A DNA stretch of 43,483 nt from an uncultured Clostridia bacterium. Its GTDB lineage: Bacteria > Bacillota > Clostridia > TANB77 > CAG-508. The stretch is taken from contig CALXZB010000009.1 of the NCBI GenBank assembly GCA_944393125.1, positions 1-43,483 of the forward strand, read 5' to 3'. Shown one piece after another: positions 17,562-25,945 of this stretch. The notes under the pieces are model-generated. The model did no database searches, was not told the DNA's origin, and saw only the letters and a program-made list of their open reading frames with translations. Within the stretch, counting starts at the first letter, position 1, and each line of letters begins with the position of its first letter. Made by a program: the position numbers and the translations under genes.

Positions 17562-17591
17562 AATATCGCCGTAACCTTTGCCGGCGATATT
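17562..17591. terminator. G+C-rich intergenic hairpin between the DUF4358-like and MBOAT genes
   Basis: AATATCGCCG (17562-17571) pairs perfectly with CGGCGATATT (17582-17591) around a 10-nt loop. It is by far the most stable structure nearby but lacks a clean T-run (TATGTATT). It may act as a partial attenuator or as an mRNA end that sets the ratio of the first gene to the MBOAT gene. Confidence 0.55.
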
Positions 17592-17612
17592 TATGTATTA
17601 AGGAGAAAAAAT

Positions 17613-19001
17613 ATGGTATTTTCAAGTATAACATTTTTATTTTATTTTTTACCAATAGTAATAGGAATATATTATATAGTTCCAAACAAATTAAAAAACA
17701 TAGTATTACTATTAGCTTCAATATTTTTCTATTTTTATGGTGAACCTAAATATGTACTAATAATGTTATTATCAATTACATGTACATATATTTTTGGGAT
17801 TTTAATAGACAAATATAAAAAATATTCAAAACTATTTTTAACATTATCAATATGTTTAATAACAGGCATACTTGTATATTTTAAATATATGAACTTTATA
17901 ATTGAAAACATTAATTTATGGTTATCTAACAGAATCGATTTTATTTATGTTGTATTACCAATAGGAATATCTTTTTATACTTTCCAACTAATAAGTTATA
18001 TTATAGATGTATATAGAGGACAAGCAAAAGTACAAAAAAATATATTAAAACTTGCAATGTATATTTCATTATTTCCACAATTAATAGCAGGACCAATTGT
18101 AAGATATACAACAATAGAAGAACAACTAGAAAATAGAAAATACAGTTTTGAAAAATTTGCATTAGGAGTTAGAAGATTTGTAATAGGATTAGGGAAAAAA
18201 GTATTAATTGCAAATGTGTTAGGAGAATTAATAAATGTATTTTTAGCAACTAAAGATTCAAGCATATTATTTTATTGGATGTATGGAATAGCAAATATGT
18301 TACAAATTTATTTTGACTTTTCAGGATATTCAGATATGGCAATAGGACTAGGAAAAATGTTCGGATTTGAATTTTTAGAAAACTTCAATTATCCATATAT
18401 AGCAACAAGCATAACTGATTTTTGGAGAAGATGGCATATTTCATTAAGCTCATGGTTTAGAGATTATATCTACATACCACTTGGTGGAAATAGAGTAAGT
18501 AAAATAAAATGGATAAGAAACATATTTATTGTATGGTTATTAACAGGTTTATGGCATGGTTCAGCTTGGAATTTCATCATATGGGGATTATATTTTGGAA
18601 TATTACTAATTATAGAAAAAATCTTTTTAAACAAATATTTAGAAAAGCTTCCTAAAATATTATCAAGAATCTATGTTTTAATTATAGTAATGATAAGTTT
18701 TATAATATTTAGTGGTGAAAATATGAACCAAATAATTCAAAATATAGGTGGCTTAGTAGGATGTGCAAAAAGTAATTTTATTTCAAAAGAAAGTTTATAC
18801 TATTTTAAAAGCTATTTAGTAGTATTTATAGTTGCAATTATAGGAGCTACACCAATATTTAAAAACATTATTCAAAACAGGAAAAATATAGACAAATTCA
18901 TAAACATATTAGAACCAATATATTTACTTATAATTTTTGTAATAAGTACAAGTTATATAATAGATGGTTCATTTAACCCATTTTTATATTTTAGGTTTTA
19001 A
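17613..19001 (+). CDS. MBOAT family O-acyltransferase (AlgI/DltB-like)
   Basis: 462 aa with about ten hydrophobic segments. It opens with MVFSSITFLFYFLPIVIGIY, the usual AlgI-type start. Inside are QLIAGPIVRY, YFDFSGYSDMAIGLGKMFGF, NFNYPYIATSITDFWRRWHI and the catalytic His in LLTGLWHGSAWNFIIWGLYF. MBOAT proteins move acyl (usually acetyl) groups across the membrane to a wall or exported polysaccharide. The following DHHW protein would be the extracytoplasmic partner that completes transfer (family knowledge). AAGGAGAAAAAAT precedes the ATG. Confidence 0.93.
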   Translation: MVFSSITFLFYFLPIVIGIYYIVPNKLKNIVLLLASIFFYFYGEPKYVLIMLLSITCTYIFGILIDKYKKYSKLFLTLSICLITGILVYFKYMNFIIENINLWLSNRIDFIYVVLPIGISFYTFQLISYIIDVYRGQAKVQKNILKLAMYISLFPQLIAGPIVRYTTIEEQLENRKYSFEKFALGVRRFVIGLGKKVLIANVLGELINVFLATKDSSILFYWMYGIANMLQIYFDFSGYSDMAIGLGKMFGFEFLENFNYPYIATSITDFWRRWHISLSSWFRDYIYIPLGGNRVSKIKWIRNIFIVWLLTGLWHGSAWNFIIWGLYFGILLIIEKIFLNKYLEKLPKILSRIYVLIIVMISFIIFSGENMNQIIQNIGGLVGCAKSNFISKESLYYFKSYLVVFIVAIIGATPIFKNIIQNRKNIDKFINILEPIYLLIIFVISTSYIIDGSFNPFLYFRF

Positions 19002-19013
19002 GGAGGGAAATTG

Positions 19014-20096
19014 ATGCAAAATAAAATTAAAAATATAATAATTTCAATTGGTTTTCTATTAATTATATTTATAGCATTTATAGCAAATATTATAGACAAA
19101 GACAAAGAAATTTCTATATCAGAAAGAAGAAAATTAGCACAATTTCCAACAATAACTGTTAGTGAAATATTAAATGGAAACGTAATGGATAAATGGGAAA
19201 AATATGTAGAAGATCAATTTATAGTAAGAGAAATATTTAGAGGAATAAAATCTTTATGGAGTACTAAAATATTTGCTCAAAAAGATAATAATAAATTATT
19301 TGAAAAAGACAATGCAATTTATAAAATGGAATATCCTTTAAATGAAAATAATGTACAAAAATCTGCTCAAAAGATAAATGAAGTTTACCAAAAATATTTA
19401 AAAAATATGAATGTGTATTATTCAATAATACCAGAAAAAAATTATTACTTAGAAAATGATGACCACCTAAAATTAGATTATTATAAATTACAAGAAATAA
19501 TTCAACAAAATTTGCAAGAACTTAAATATATAGACATAAGAAATGGATTAGAATTACAAGATTATTATAGAACAGATTTACACTGGAAACAAGAAAATTT
19601 AGGAGAAGTAGTAAAAATAATTCAGGGCAATATGAAATTAGATGAAATGAATGCAACTTATGAAATTCAAAACAAGGGAGAATTTTATGGCACATATTAT
19701 GGGCAGTTATCAACAAATGTAACACCAGATAATATTTCCATATTAACAAATGAAACAATAAGTAATTGCATTGTATATAATTATGAAACAAATAAAAAAT
19801 CTTCAATATATACTACAACCAATTCAGCAGATAAATATGATATATTTTTATCAGGAGCTGTATCTTTAATAAGCATAGAAAATCCAAACTCTAAAACAGA
19901 AAAAGAATTATTGCTTTTTAGAGATTCATTTGGAAGCAGTTTAGCTCCATTATTAGTTGAAAACTATAAAAAAATTACACTAATAGATTTAAGATATATT
20001 TCAAGTTCAATATTAGAAAATTATATAGATTTTAATGAGCAAGATGTATTATTTTTATATAGTTCAGTAGTATTAAATCAAAACATTTTAAAATAA
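19014..20096 (+). CDS. DHHW-family / AlgX-AlgJ-like SGNH O-acetyl transfer protein
   Basis: 360 aa, type II membrane protein with one N-terminal anchor (IIISIGFLLIIFIAFIANII). The rest is extracytoplasmic. SERRKLAQFPTITVSEILNG, YVEDQFIVREIFR, RTDLHWKQENLGEV (in the place of the DHHW motif) and LLLFRDSFGSSLAPLL, the SGNH-like serine block, are the family landmarks. The first DHHW position reads DLHW. ATG 19014 lies 8 bases from AGGAGG; the TTG at 19011 is an alternative start. It follows the MBOAT gene by 12 bases and forms with it a two-component O-acetylation unit for a cell-surface glycan of unknown identity. Confidence 0.85.
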   Translation: MQNKIKNIIISIGFLLIIFIAFIANIIDKDKEISISERRKLAQFPTITVSEILNGNVMDKWEKYVEDQFIVREIFRGIKSLWSTKIFAQKDNNKLFEKDNAIYKMEYPLNENNVQKSAQKINEVYQKYLKNMNVYYSIIPEKNYYLENDDHLKLDYYKLQEIIQQNLQELKYIDIRNGLELQDYYRTDLHWKQENLGEVVKIIQGNMKLDEMNATYEIQNKGEFYGTYYGQLSTNVTPDNISILTNETISNCIVYNYETNKKSSIYTTTNSADKYDIFLSGAVSLISIENPNSKTEKELLLFRDSFGSSLAPLLVENYKKITLIDLRYISSSILENYIDFNEQDVLFLYSSVVLNQNILK

Positions 20097-20108
20097 TAGT
20101 TATAAAAA

Positions 20109-20152
20109 TTGTTATAATAATTATTGATAACAAAAAGAAGAAATGCTATAAT
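20109..20152 (+). promoter_or_regulatory. adhE promoter with a possible redox operator
   Basis: TTGATA (20124-20129), 17 bases, TATAAT (20147-20152). TTGTTAT (20109-20115) and ATAACAA (20127-20133) form an inverted pair over the -35 box. The half-sites resemble Rex (NADH-sensing) operators, but the spacing is wider than the usual Rex site, so a Rex role is only a suggestion. Confidence 0.55.
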
Positions 20153-20189
20153 CAAAATGATAAATTATTAAAGATAAGGAGAGTATAAA

Positions 20190-22799
20190 ATGAGTAAGAG
20201 TTATGAGACTGTAGATAGTGTCGAAACATTTAAAAGTGCTTTTGAAAGAGTGAGAAAAGCACAAGAAAAATTCGCAAAATACACACAAGAACAAGTTGAT
20301 GAAATTTTTAAGTTTGCAGCAATGGCAGCAAATCAAGCAAGAATTCCACTTGCTAAAATGGCAGTAGAAGAAACAGGGATGGGAGTAGTAGAAGACAAAG
20401 TAATTAAAAATCATTATGCTGCTGAATATATATACAATAAATATAGAAATGAAAAAACTTGTGGAGTAATAGAAGAAGACTCAAGTTTTGGAATCAAAAA
20501 AATAGCAGAACCAATTGGTGTAATAGCAGCTGTAATTCCAACAACAAATCCGACTTCAACAGCAATTTTTAAAACATTAATAGCTTTAAAAACAAGAAAC
20601 GGAATAATAATAAGCCCACATCCTAGAGCAAAAAAATCAACAATAGAAGCAGCAAAAATAGTATTAGAAGCAGCGGTAAAAGCAGGAGCACCAGAAGATA
20701 TAATTGCATGGATAGATGTGCCATCACTAGAATTAACAAATTTACTAATGCAATCAGCAGATACAATACTTGCAACAGGTGGGCCAGGAATGGTAAAATC
20801 TGCATATTCTAGCGGAAAACCAGCATTAGGAGTAGGCGCAGGAAATACACCAGCTATAATTGATGATACTGCAGATATTATTTTAGCAGTAAATTCAATA
20901 ATACACTCAAAAACATTTGATAATGGAATGATATGTGCATCAGAACAATCTGTAATAATACATGAAAATATTTATGAAAAAGTAAAAGAAGAATTTGTAA
21001 AAAGAGGATGTTATATATTAAATCCTGAAGAAACAGAAAAAGTTAGAAAAACAATAATTATAAATGGAGCATTAAACGCAAAAATAGTAGGACAAAAAGC
21101 ACATACAATTGCAAAATTAGCAGAGGTGGAAGTACCTGAAAACACAAAAATATTAATTGGAGAAGTAGAAAGTGTAGAATTATCTGAAGAATTTGCTCAT
21201 GAAAAATTATCACCAGTACTTGCAATGTATAAAGCAAAAGACTTTGATGATGCTGTAAGTAAAGCTCATAAATTAATATTAGATGGTGGATTAGGTCATA
21301 CTTCATCACTTTATATAAACACAATAACAGAAAAAGAAAAAATAGAAAAATTTTATAGTACTATGAAAACATGCAGAGTTTTAATAAATACACCATCATC
21401 TCAAGGTGGAATTGGAGATATATATAATTTTAAATTAGCACCATCATTAACACTTGGTTGTGGTTCTTGGGGTGGAAATTCAGTTTCAGAAAATGTAGGA
21501 ATAAAACATTTAATAAATATAAAAACAGTAGCAGAGAGGAGAGAAAATATGCTTTGGTTTAGAGCACCTGAAAAAATATATATGAAAAGAGGCTGTTTAC
21601 CTGTAGCCTTAGATGAATTAAAAAATGTAATGGATAAGAAAAGAGTGTTTATTGTAACAGATACATTTCTTTATGAAAATGGATATACAAAAGAGATAAC
21701 AGATAAATTAGATGAAATGGGAATAGTACATGAAACTTTCTTTAATGTAGCACCTGACCCAACACTTGCATGTGCAAAAGAAGGCGCTAAATTAATGGAA
21801 AGCTTTAAACCAGACTGTATTATTGCAGTAGGTGGAGGCTCAGCAATGGATGCTGGAAAAATAATGTGGGTAATGTACGAACATCCAGAAGTAGATTTTA
21901 TGGATATGGCAATGAGATTTATGGACATAAGAAAAAGAGTATATACATTCCCTAAAATGGGTGAAAAAGCATATTTCATAGCAGTTCCAACATCAGCAGG
22001 AACAGGCTCTGAAGTTACACCTTTTGCAGTTATAACAGATGAAACAACAGGAACAAAATACCCATTAGCAGACTATGAATTACTTCCTAAAATGGCAATC
22101 GTTGATAGTAATATGATGATGAATGCACCAAAAGGATTAACATCAGCTTCTGGTATAGATGCTGTAACACATGCCTTAGAAGCATATGCATCGATGATGG
22201 CAACTGAATATACAGATGGATTAGCTAAAGAAGCATTAAGAAATATTTTTGAATATTTACCAAGAGCATATAATAATGGTGCAAATGATCCAGAAGCAAG
22301 AGAAAAAATGGCAAATGCAGCAACAATGGCGGGTATGGCTTTTGCAAATGCATTTTTGGGTGTATGTCACTCAATGGCACATAAATTAGGTGCTTTCCAC
22401 CATTTACCACATGGTATTGCAAATGCATTAATGATAGATGAAGTATTAAGATTTAATAGCAGTGAAGTTCCAGAAAAAATGGGAACATTCCCACAATATG
22501 ATCATCCACACACACTAAGAAGATATGCAGAAATTGCAGAAAGCTTAAACTTAGGTGGAAATACAGATGAAGAAAAGCTAGAAAATTTAATTAGAAAAAT
22601 TGATGAACTAAAAGAACAAATAGGGATAAAGAAAACAATTAAAGATTATGGTATTGATGAAAAATACTTCCTTGAAAAATTAGATGAAATGACAGAGCAA
22701 GCATTTGATGATCAATGTACAGGAGCAAATCCAAGATATCCACTAATGAGTGAGATAAAACAAATGTATTTAAATGCATATTATGGAGGTAATAAGTAA
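20190..22799 (+). CDS. adhE: Bifunctional acetaldehyde-CoA/alcohol dehydrogenase AdhE
   Basis: 869 aa, full-length fusion. The N-terminal CoA-acylating aldehyde dehydrogenase half has the cofactor loop TGGPGMVKSAYSSGKP, the catalytic Cys in FDNGMICASEQS and GGLGHTSSLY. The C-terminal iron-dependent alcohol dehydrogenase half has GGGSAMDAGKIM, PTSAGTGSEVTPFAVI and the Fe-binding HSMAHKLGAFHHLPHGIANA. AdhE reduces acetyl-CoA via acetaldehyde to ethanol with two NADH, recycling NAD+ in fermentation, and assembles into spirosomes. The stop overlaps the start of the next gene (TAATG), an unusual coupling for adhE. Confidence 0.97.
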   Translation: MSKSYETVDSVETFKSAFERVRKAQEKFAKYTQEQVDEIFKFAAMAANQARIPLAKMAVEETGMGVVEDKVIKNHYAAEYIYNKYRNEKTCGVIEEDSSFGIKKIAEPIGVIAAVIPTTNPTSTAIFKTLIALKTRNGIIISPHPRAKKSTIEAAKIVLEAAVKAGAPEDIIAWIDVPSLELTNLLMQSADTILATGGPGMVKSAYSSGKPALGVGAGNTPAIIDDTADIILAVNSIIHSKTFDNGMICASEQSVIIHENIYEKVKEEFVKRGCYILNPEETEKVRKTIIINGALNAKIVGQKAHTIAKLAEVEVPENTKILIGEVESVELSEEFAHEKLSPVLAMYKAKDFDDAVSKAHKLILDGGLGHTSSLYINTITEKEKIEKFYSTMKTCRVLINTPSSQGGIGDIYNFKLAPSLTLGCGSWGGNSVSENVGIKHLINIKTVAERRENMLWFRAPEKIYMKRGCLPVALDELKNVMDKKRVFIVTDTFLYENGYTKEITDKLDEMGIVHETFFNVAPDPTLACAKEGAKLMESFKPDCIIAVGGGSAMDAGKIMWVMYEHPEVDFMDMAMRFMDIRKRVYTFPKMGEKAYFIAVPTSAGTGSEVTPFAVITDETTGTKYPLADYELLPKMAIVDSNMMMNAPKGLTSASGIDAVTHALEAYASMMATEYTDGLAKEALRNIFEYLPRAYNNGANDPEAREKMANAATMAGMAFANAFLGVCHSMAHKLGAFHHLPHGIANALMIDEVLRFNSSEVPEKMGTFPQYDHPHTLRRYAEIAESLNLGGNTDEEKLENLIRKIDELKEQIGIKKTIKDYGIDEKYFLEKLDEMTEQAFDDQCTGANPRYPLMSEIKQMYLNAYYGGNK

Positions 22800-23560
22800 T
22801 GGAATATAATTTAATTAATAAAATAGCTGAAAGAAAAACAAAAGAAGTATATAAAGATAATGGCAAAACAATAAAATTATTTGTTCCAAATTATTCAAAA
22901 GCTGACATTTTAAATGAAGCTCTAAACCAAGCAAGAGTTGAAGAAGGAACAGATTTATATATGCCTAAACTTTTAGAAGTTACAAAAATAGGAGATAGAT
23001 GGGCTTTAGTTTCTGAACATATTGAAGGAACACCTTTAGATGTTTTAATGGAACAACATCCTGAGAACTTTGATGAATATTTGAAAAAGTTTGTAGAAAT
23101 TCAACTTACAATATTATCAAAACAAGTTCCATTGTTAAATAGAATAAAAGACAAATACAGAAGAAAAATAAATGAAGCTGAATGCATTAATGATAATACA
23201 AAATATGAATTACTTCAAAGACTAGAAGGAATGAAAAATCATACAAAACTTTGCCATGGAGACTATAACCCAAGTAATATTATTATAAATGAAAAAGGTG
23301 AATATTTTGTAATAGATTGGGCTCATGCAACTCAAGGAAATGCATCAGCAGATGTTGCTAGAACATTTTTACTTTTCTCAATTCAAGGTAAAACAGATGT
23401 TGCAGAAAAATATTTGAATTTGTTCTCAGAAATGAGTGGTATTTCTAAAGAAAATATACAAAGATGGATTCCAATAGTTGCTGCAGCACAAATGTCAAAG
23501 GGAATACCAGAAGAACAAGAATTTTTGCATAAATGGGTAGATATTGTAGATTATGAATAA
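22799..23560 (+). CDS. APH/choline-kinase-like phosphotransferase
   Basis: 253 aa. Protein-kinase-like fold of the aminoglycoside phosphotransferase superfamily: catalytic loop LCHGDYNPSNIII (Brenner motif with catalytic Asp) and metal-binding VIDWAHA. The N-lobe has a Lys in KTIKLFVPN and the hinge LVSEHIEGTPLDVLM. The substrate may be an amino-alcohol, sugar or antibiotic; resistance is not implied. The ATG overlaps the adhE stop in TAATG, so translation is coupled. A decayed copy of its 3' end (VDIVDYE region, 23537 onward) reappears at 25815, in front of the third variable protein gene. This shows that the tandem duplication downstream started inside this gene. Confidence 0.85.
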   Translation: MEYNLINKIAERKTKEVYKDNGKTIKLFVPNYSKADILNEALNQARVEEGTDLYMPKLLEVTKIGDRWALVSEHIEGTPLDVLMEQHPENFDEYLKKFVEIQLTILSKQVPLLNRIKDKYRRKINEAECINDNTKYELLQRLEGMKNHTKLCHGDYNPSNIIINEKGEYFVIDWAHATQGNASADVARTFLLFSIQGKTDVAEKYLNLFSEMSGISKENIQRWIPIVAAAQMSKGIPEEQEFLHKWVDIVDYE

Positions 23561-23563
23561 AGT

Positions 23564-23663
23564 TTGCATAAAATTTGGGAATGTGCTATAATTATTGCAT
23601 TGGCATAGACCAACATTAGAAACCGTTAAAAAATACTAAAGGAGGAATAAACAGTGAAACGGT
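23564..23663 (+). promoter_or_regulatory. Promoter and structured leader, variable protein gene 1
   Basis: TTGCAT (23564-23569), 17 bases, TATAAT (23587-23592) preceded by TGTGC. The leader hairpin TTGG-CATAGA-CCAA lies at 23600-23613. ACCGTT (23622-23627) is complementary to AACGGT (23658-23663) just inside the coding region, so a stem could enclose the AAAGGAGG site and the GTG start. Confidence 0.75.
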
Positions 23664-24562
23664 ATGAAAAGTTTGTGCTTGAGGCTGATGAAGGTATAAC
23701 CTTTGAAGTCTCAGAAGGAACAGGTGGAGAGCTAATAATCAGAGCATTGAACATTACTAAAGCAGTCGATGTTCTCTCTGAAAATTATGCAAATCCCCCG
23801 ATTCCGGAAGGATATAAACATATCTGTGGAGAATGGAACAACGGATTTGTGATTGAAAGAAGCTCTGATGGAAGCCAGTTTGTATGGATTCCCGTTGGAA
23901 GTCTCGACTCTAATGGAACACTTGACGGAGAACATTTTTCAGAGCAATTCGGCAGACGTAACTACATGAACGATGAATTTTCGTATGATAAATTCCATGA
24001 AGATTTAAAAGGTGAACTGCTTGGACAACGAGAAAGTGTAAAAAAATATGGGGGATTTTATATTTCTCGTTATAACATTTCCAAGAGTTCAGAAGGAAAA
24101 CCTCAGTCGGTAAAAGGAGTTATGCCGTGGGTAAAAATCAGGTTTGATGAAGCCAAGAAGATTGCTGCCACTATCGAAGACAATGAAGCAGTTAAAAGTC
24201 ATCTGACCTTTGGTGCAGAATATGATTCGGTATTGGAATGGTTTATCAAAACGGAAGTTAAAACTCTTGCTGAAATTGCAGAGGACTCTACTGAATGGGG
24301 CAATCATTGGAATACAGAGAATTCTCCAAGGAAAGTAGTTGAAACAGGAAGCAGAGAAGAATGGTGTGCTAATAACATCTACGACTTTGCAGGTAATGTG
24401 AATGAATGGACACAAGAACAGGTGGAAAATTGGCTTCGCGTTACCCGTGGTGGCCTTTGCAACGATTATGGATGCGGTTTTCCTGTCGCCTATCGCAATT
24501 ACTCTGGTCCTTCTTTCTGCTATTACAAAACTGGTTTTCGTGCTGCGCTTTGTATTAAGTAG
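23654..24562 (+). CDS. DGR-type variable protein 1, FGE-sulfatase/C-type-lectin-like
   Basis: 302 aa, GTG start behind AAAGGAGG; no signal peptide or membrane segment. Residues 1-50 form an N-terminal module (KRYEKFVLEADEGITFEVSE). Next is the FGE-sulfatase (SUMF1-like) domain: SQFVWIPVGSLD near 75, KKYGGFYISRYNIS near 131, FGAEYDSVLEW near 188 and YDFAGNVNEWTQ near 242. The end RVTRGG...PVAYRNY...TGFRAAL is the typical C-type-lectin terminus of DGR targets. Between these anchors the codons differ from copies 2 and 3 at positions 1 and 2 but keep a pyrimidine at position 3. The catalytic cysteines of true formylglycine-generating enzymes are not recognisable, so a ligand-binding display scaffold is inferred. 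G+C is much higher than in neighbouring genes (31 of 60 bases at 24421-24480). Confidence 0.85.
   Translation: MKRYEKFVLEADEGITFEVSEGTGGELIIRALNITKAVDVLSENYANPPIPEGYKHICGEWNNGFVIERSSDGSQFVWIPVGSLDSNGTLDGEHFSEQFGRRNYMNDEFSYDKFHEDLKGELLGQRESVKKYGGFYISRYNISKSSEGKPQSVKGVMPWVKIRFDEAKKIAATIEDNEAVKSHLTFGAEYDSVLEWFIKTEVKTLAEIAEDSTEWGNHWNTENSPRKVVETGSREEWCANNIYDFAGNVNEWTQEQVENWLRVTRGGLCNDYGCGFPVAYRNYSGPSFCYYKTGFRAALCIK
24424..24562 (+). other. Putative DGR variable region (VR) of copy 1
   Basis: Runs from after NEWTQEQ to the stop. Variable codons between CGT GGT GGC and CCT GTC GCC are ctt tgc aac gat tat gga tgc ggt ttt. The end block ACTGGTTTTCGTGC with GC-rich GCTGCGCTTTG is conserved in all copies and is a candidate initiation-of-mutagenic-homing (IMH) site. 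Confidence 0.75.
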
Positions 24563-24602
24563 CACTGACTACTGCGAAATTAATTAATTCAAGCACAAGC
24601 AT

Positions 24603-24639
24603 AAAATAGGAACTCTGAAAATTCAGCGTTCCTATTTTA
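24603..24639. terminator. 3' hairpin of variable protein gene 1
   Basis: AAATAGGAAC pairs with GTTCCTATTT, and CTGAA with TTCAG, followed by TTATG. It lies about 40 bases after the stop. Hairpins at this distance from a VR can aid DGR homing; here it may also serve as a terminator. Confidence 0.75.
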
Positions 24640-24682
24640 TGTATATGGGTTGACATTTTACACTATTGACTGTGAGTAAAGT

Positions 24683-24782
24683 TTGCATAAAATTGGAAAA
24701 TGTGCTATAATTATTATAGTGGTTGAGACCAACATTAGAAACCGTTAAAAAATACTCAAGGAGGAATAAACAGTGAAACGGT
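24683..24782 (+). promoter_or_regulatory. Promoter and structured leader, variable protein gene 2
   Basis: TTGCAT (24683-24688), 17 bases, TATAAT (24706-24711). The leader hairpin reads TGGT-TGAG-ACCA (24720-24731), different in sequence from copy 1 but still paired. ACCGTT and AACGGT again flank the ribosome site AAGGAGG and GTG start. Confidence 0.75.
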
Positions 24783-25678
24783 ATGAAAAGTTTGTGCTTG
24801 AGGCAGAAAAAGGTATAAACTTTGAAGTCTCAGAAGGAACAAGTGGAGAATTAATTATCAGAGCTTTGAACATTGCTACAGCCAATGTTTCCACTGAAAA
24901 TTATGCAAATCCTCCGATTCTAGAAGGATATAAGCATATTTGTGGAGAGTGGAACAATGGTTTTGTAATCGAAAGAAAATCTGATGGAAGCCAGTTTGTA
25001 TGGATTCCTGTTGGAAGCTTGAACTTTAATGGAACACTTGATGGAGAACATTTTTCGGAGAAATTCGGAAGAAGAAATTATAGGAGTGATTTTTTTTCGG
25101 AGGATGATTACAATGAAGAGTTAAATGATGAACTGCTCGAACAACTTGAAAGTGTCAAAAAATATGGAGGATTTTATATTTCGCGTTATAACATTTCTAG
25201 GAATTCAGCATCTTTAGAAAAACCACAGTCGGTAAAAGGAGTTAGGCCGTGGATAAGCATCACCTTTGATGATGCCAAGAAGGTTGCATCTACTATGGAA
25301 GACAATGAAGCAGTTAAAAGTCATTTGACTTTTGGTGCAGAATATGATTCGGTATTGGAATGGTTCCTCAATACGAAAGTTAAAACTTTTGACGAAATTG
25401 TAAATGATTCTTCTAAATGGGGAAACTATTCACGTGACCTAGCCAAAACAGGAAGCAGAGAAGAATGGTGTGTTAATAACATTTACGACTTTGCAGGTAA
25501 TGTAGTGGAATGGACACAAGAACAGATCTTCGATGGTTTGTATCGTGTTCTGCGTGGCAGCTCTTGCTTCGATGATGGTAGCGGCGCTCCTGTTGCCTTT
25601 CGCGTTTACGACACTCCTAATAATATTGCACGTACACACATCTTTACTGGTTTTCGTGTCGCACTTTGCATTAAGTAG
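24773..25678 (+). CDS. DGR-type variable protein 2, FGE-sulfatase/C-type-lectin-like
   Basis: 301 aa, GTG start. Same architecture as copy 1: N-terminal KRYEKFVLEAEKGINFEVSE, then SQFVWIPVGSL, KKYGGFYISRYNIS, FGAEYDSVLEW and YDFAGNVVEWTQEQ. The variable tail reads RVLRGS...APVAFRVYDT...TGFRVAL and is a few codons longer than in the others (insert after PNN with IARTHIF). The conserved Tyr in PVAYR is Phe here (TAT to TTT), a change at an adenine as expected for adenine-directed mutagenesis. An internal segment near residues 103-125 also differs between copies but shows no third-base pattern, so it looks like ordinary divergence. The biological ligand is unknown. Confidence 0.85.
   Translation: MKRYEKFVLEAEKGINFEVSEGTSGELIIRALNIATANVSTENYANPPILEGYKHICGEWNNGFVIERKSDGSQFVWIPVGSLNFNGTLDGEHFSEKFGRRNYRSDFFSEDDYNEELNDELLEQLESVKKYGGFYISRYNISRNSASLEKPQSVKGVRPWISITFDDAKKVASTMEDNEAVKSHLTFGAEYDSVLEWFLNTKVKTFDEIVNDSSKWGNYSRDLAKTGSREEWCVNNIYDFAGNVVEWTQEQIFDGLYRVLRGSSCFDDGSGAPVAFRVYDTPNNIARTHIFTGFRVALCIK
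25525..25678 (+). other. Putative DGR variable region (VR) of copy 2
   Basis: Variable codons after CGT GGC AGC are tct tgc ttc gat gat ggt agc ggc gct. In the same columns copy 1 has ctt tgc aac gat tat and copy 3 has tat tcc tac agt act: third bases match while first and second bases vary. Confidence 0.75.
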
Positions 25679-25720
25679 TACCGATTACAGTAAAATTAAT
25701 TAATTCAAGTACAAACTTGG

Positions 25721-25757
25721 AAATAAGAATTCTGAAAATTCAGAATTCTTATTTTTT
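25721..25757. terminator. 3' hairpin of variable protein gene 2
   Basis: AAATAAGAATTCTGAA pairs perfectly with TTCAGAATTCTTATTT around AA, followed by TTTAC. Relative to copy 1 both arms changed together (GGAAC/GTTCC versus GAATT/AATTC). Confidence 0.8.
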
Positions 25758-25841
25758 ACATCAGTAAAATTTTAAAATAAATATGAGAAACATAAGCATT
25801 TTTATCAAAAATGAGTAGATATTGTAGATTATGAGTAAAGT

Positions 25842-25945
25842 TTGCATAAAATTGAGAAATGTGCTATAATTATTGCATTGGCTAAGGCCAGAATTAGAAA
25901 CCGTTATAAAATTATCACTTAAGGAGGTATAAACTATGAAACGGT
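25842..25945 (+). promoter_or_regulatory. Promoter and structured leader, variable protein gene 3
   Basis: TTGCAT (25842-25847), 17 bases, TATAAT (25865-25870). The leader hairpin reads TGGC-TAAG-GCCA (25879-25890), a third paired variant. ACCGTT and AACGGT flank AAGGAGG and the start codon. Confidence 0.75.

Noticed and set aside
20109..20133. Rex operator upstream of adhE
   Set aside because: Half-sites TTGTTAT and ATAACAA are right, but the spacing is too wide for a standard Rex site; kept only as a remark.
24089..24565. Long minus-strand reading frame opposite variable protein 1 (similar ones opposite copies 2 and 3)
   Set aside because: No ribosome site; it recurs only because the plus-strand genes are paralogous, so it is a shadow frame.
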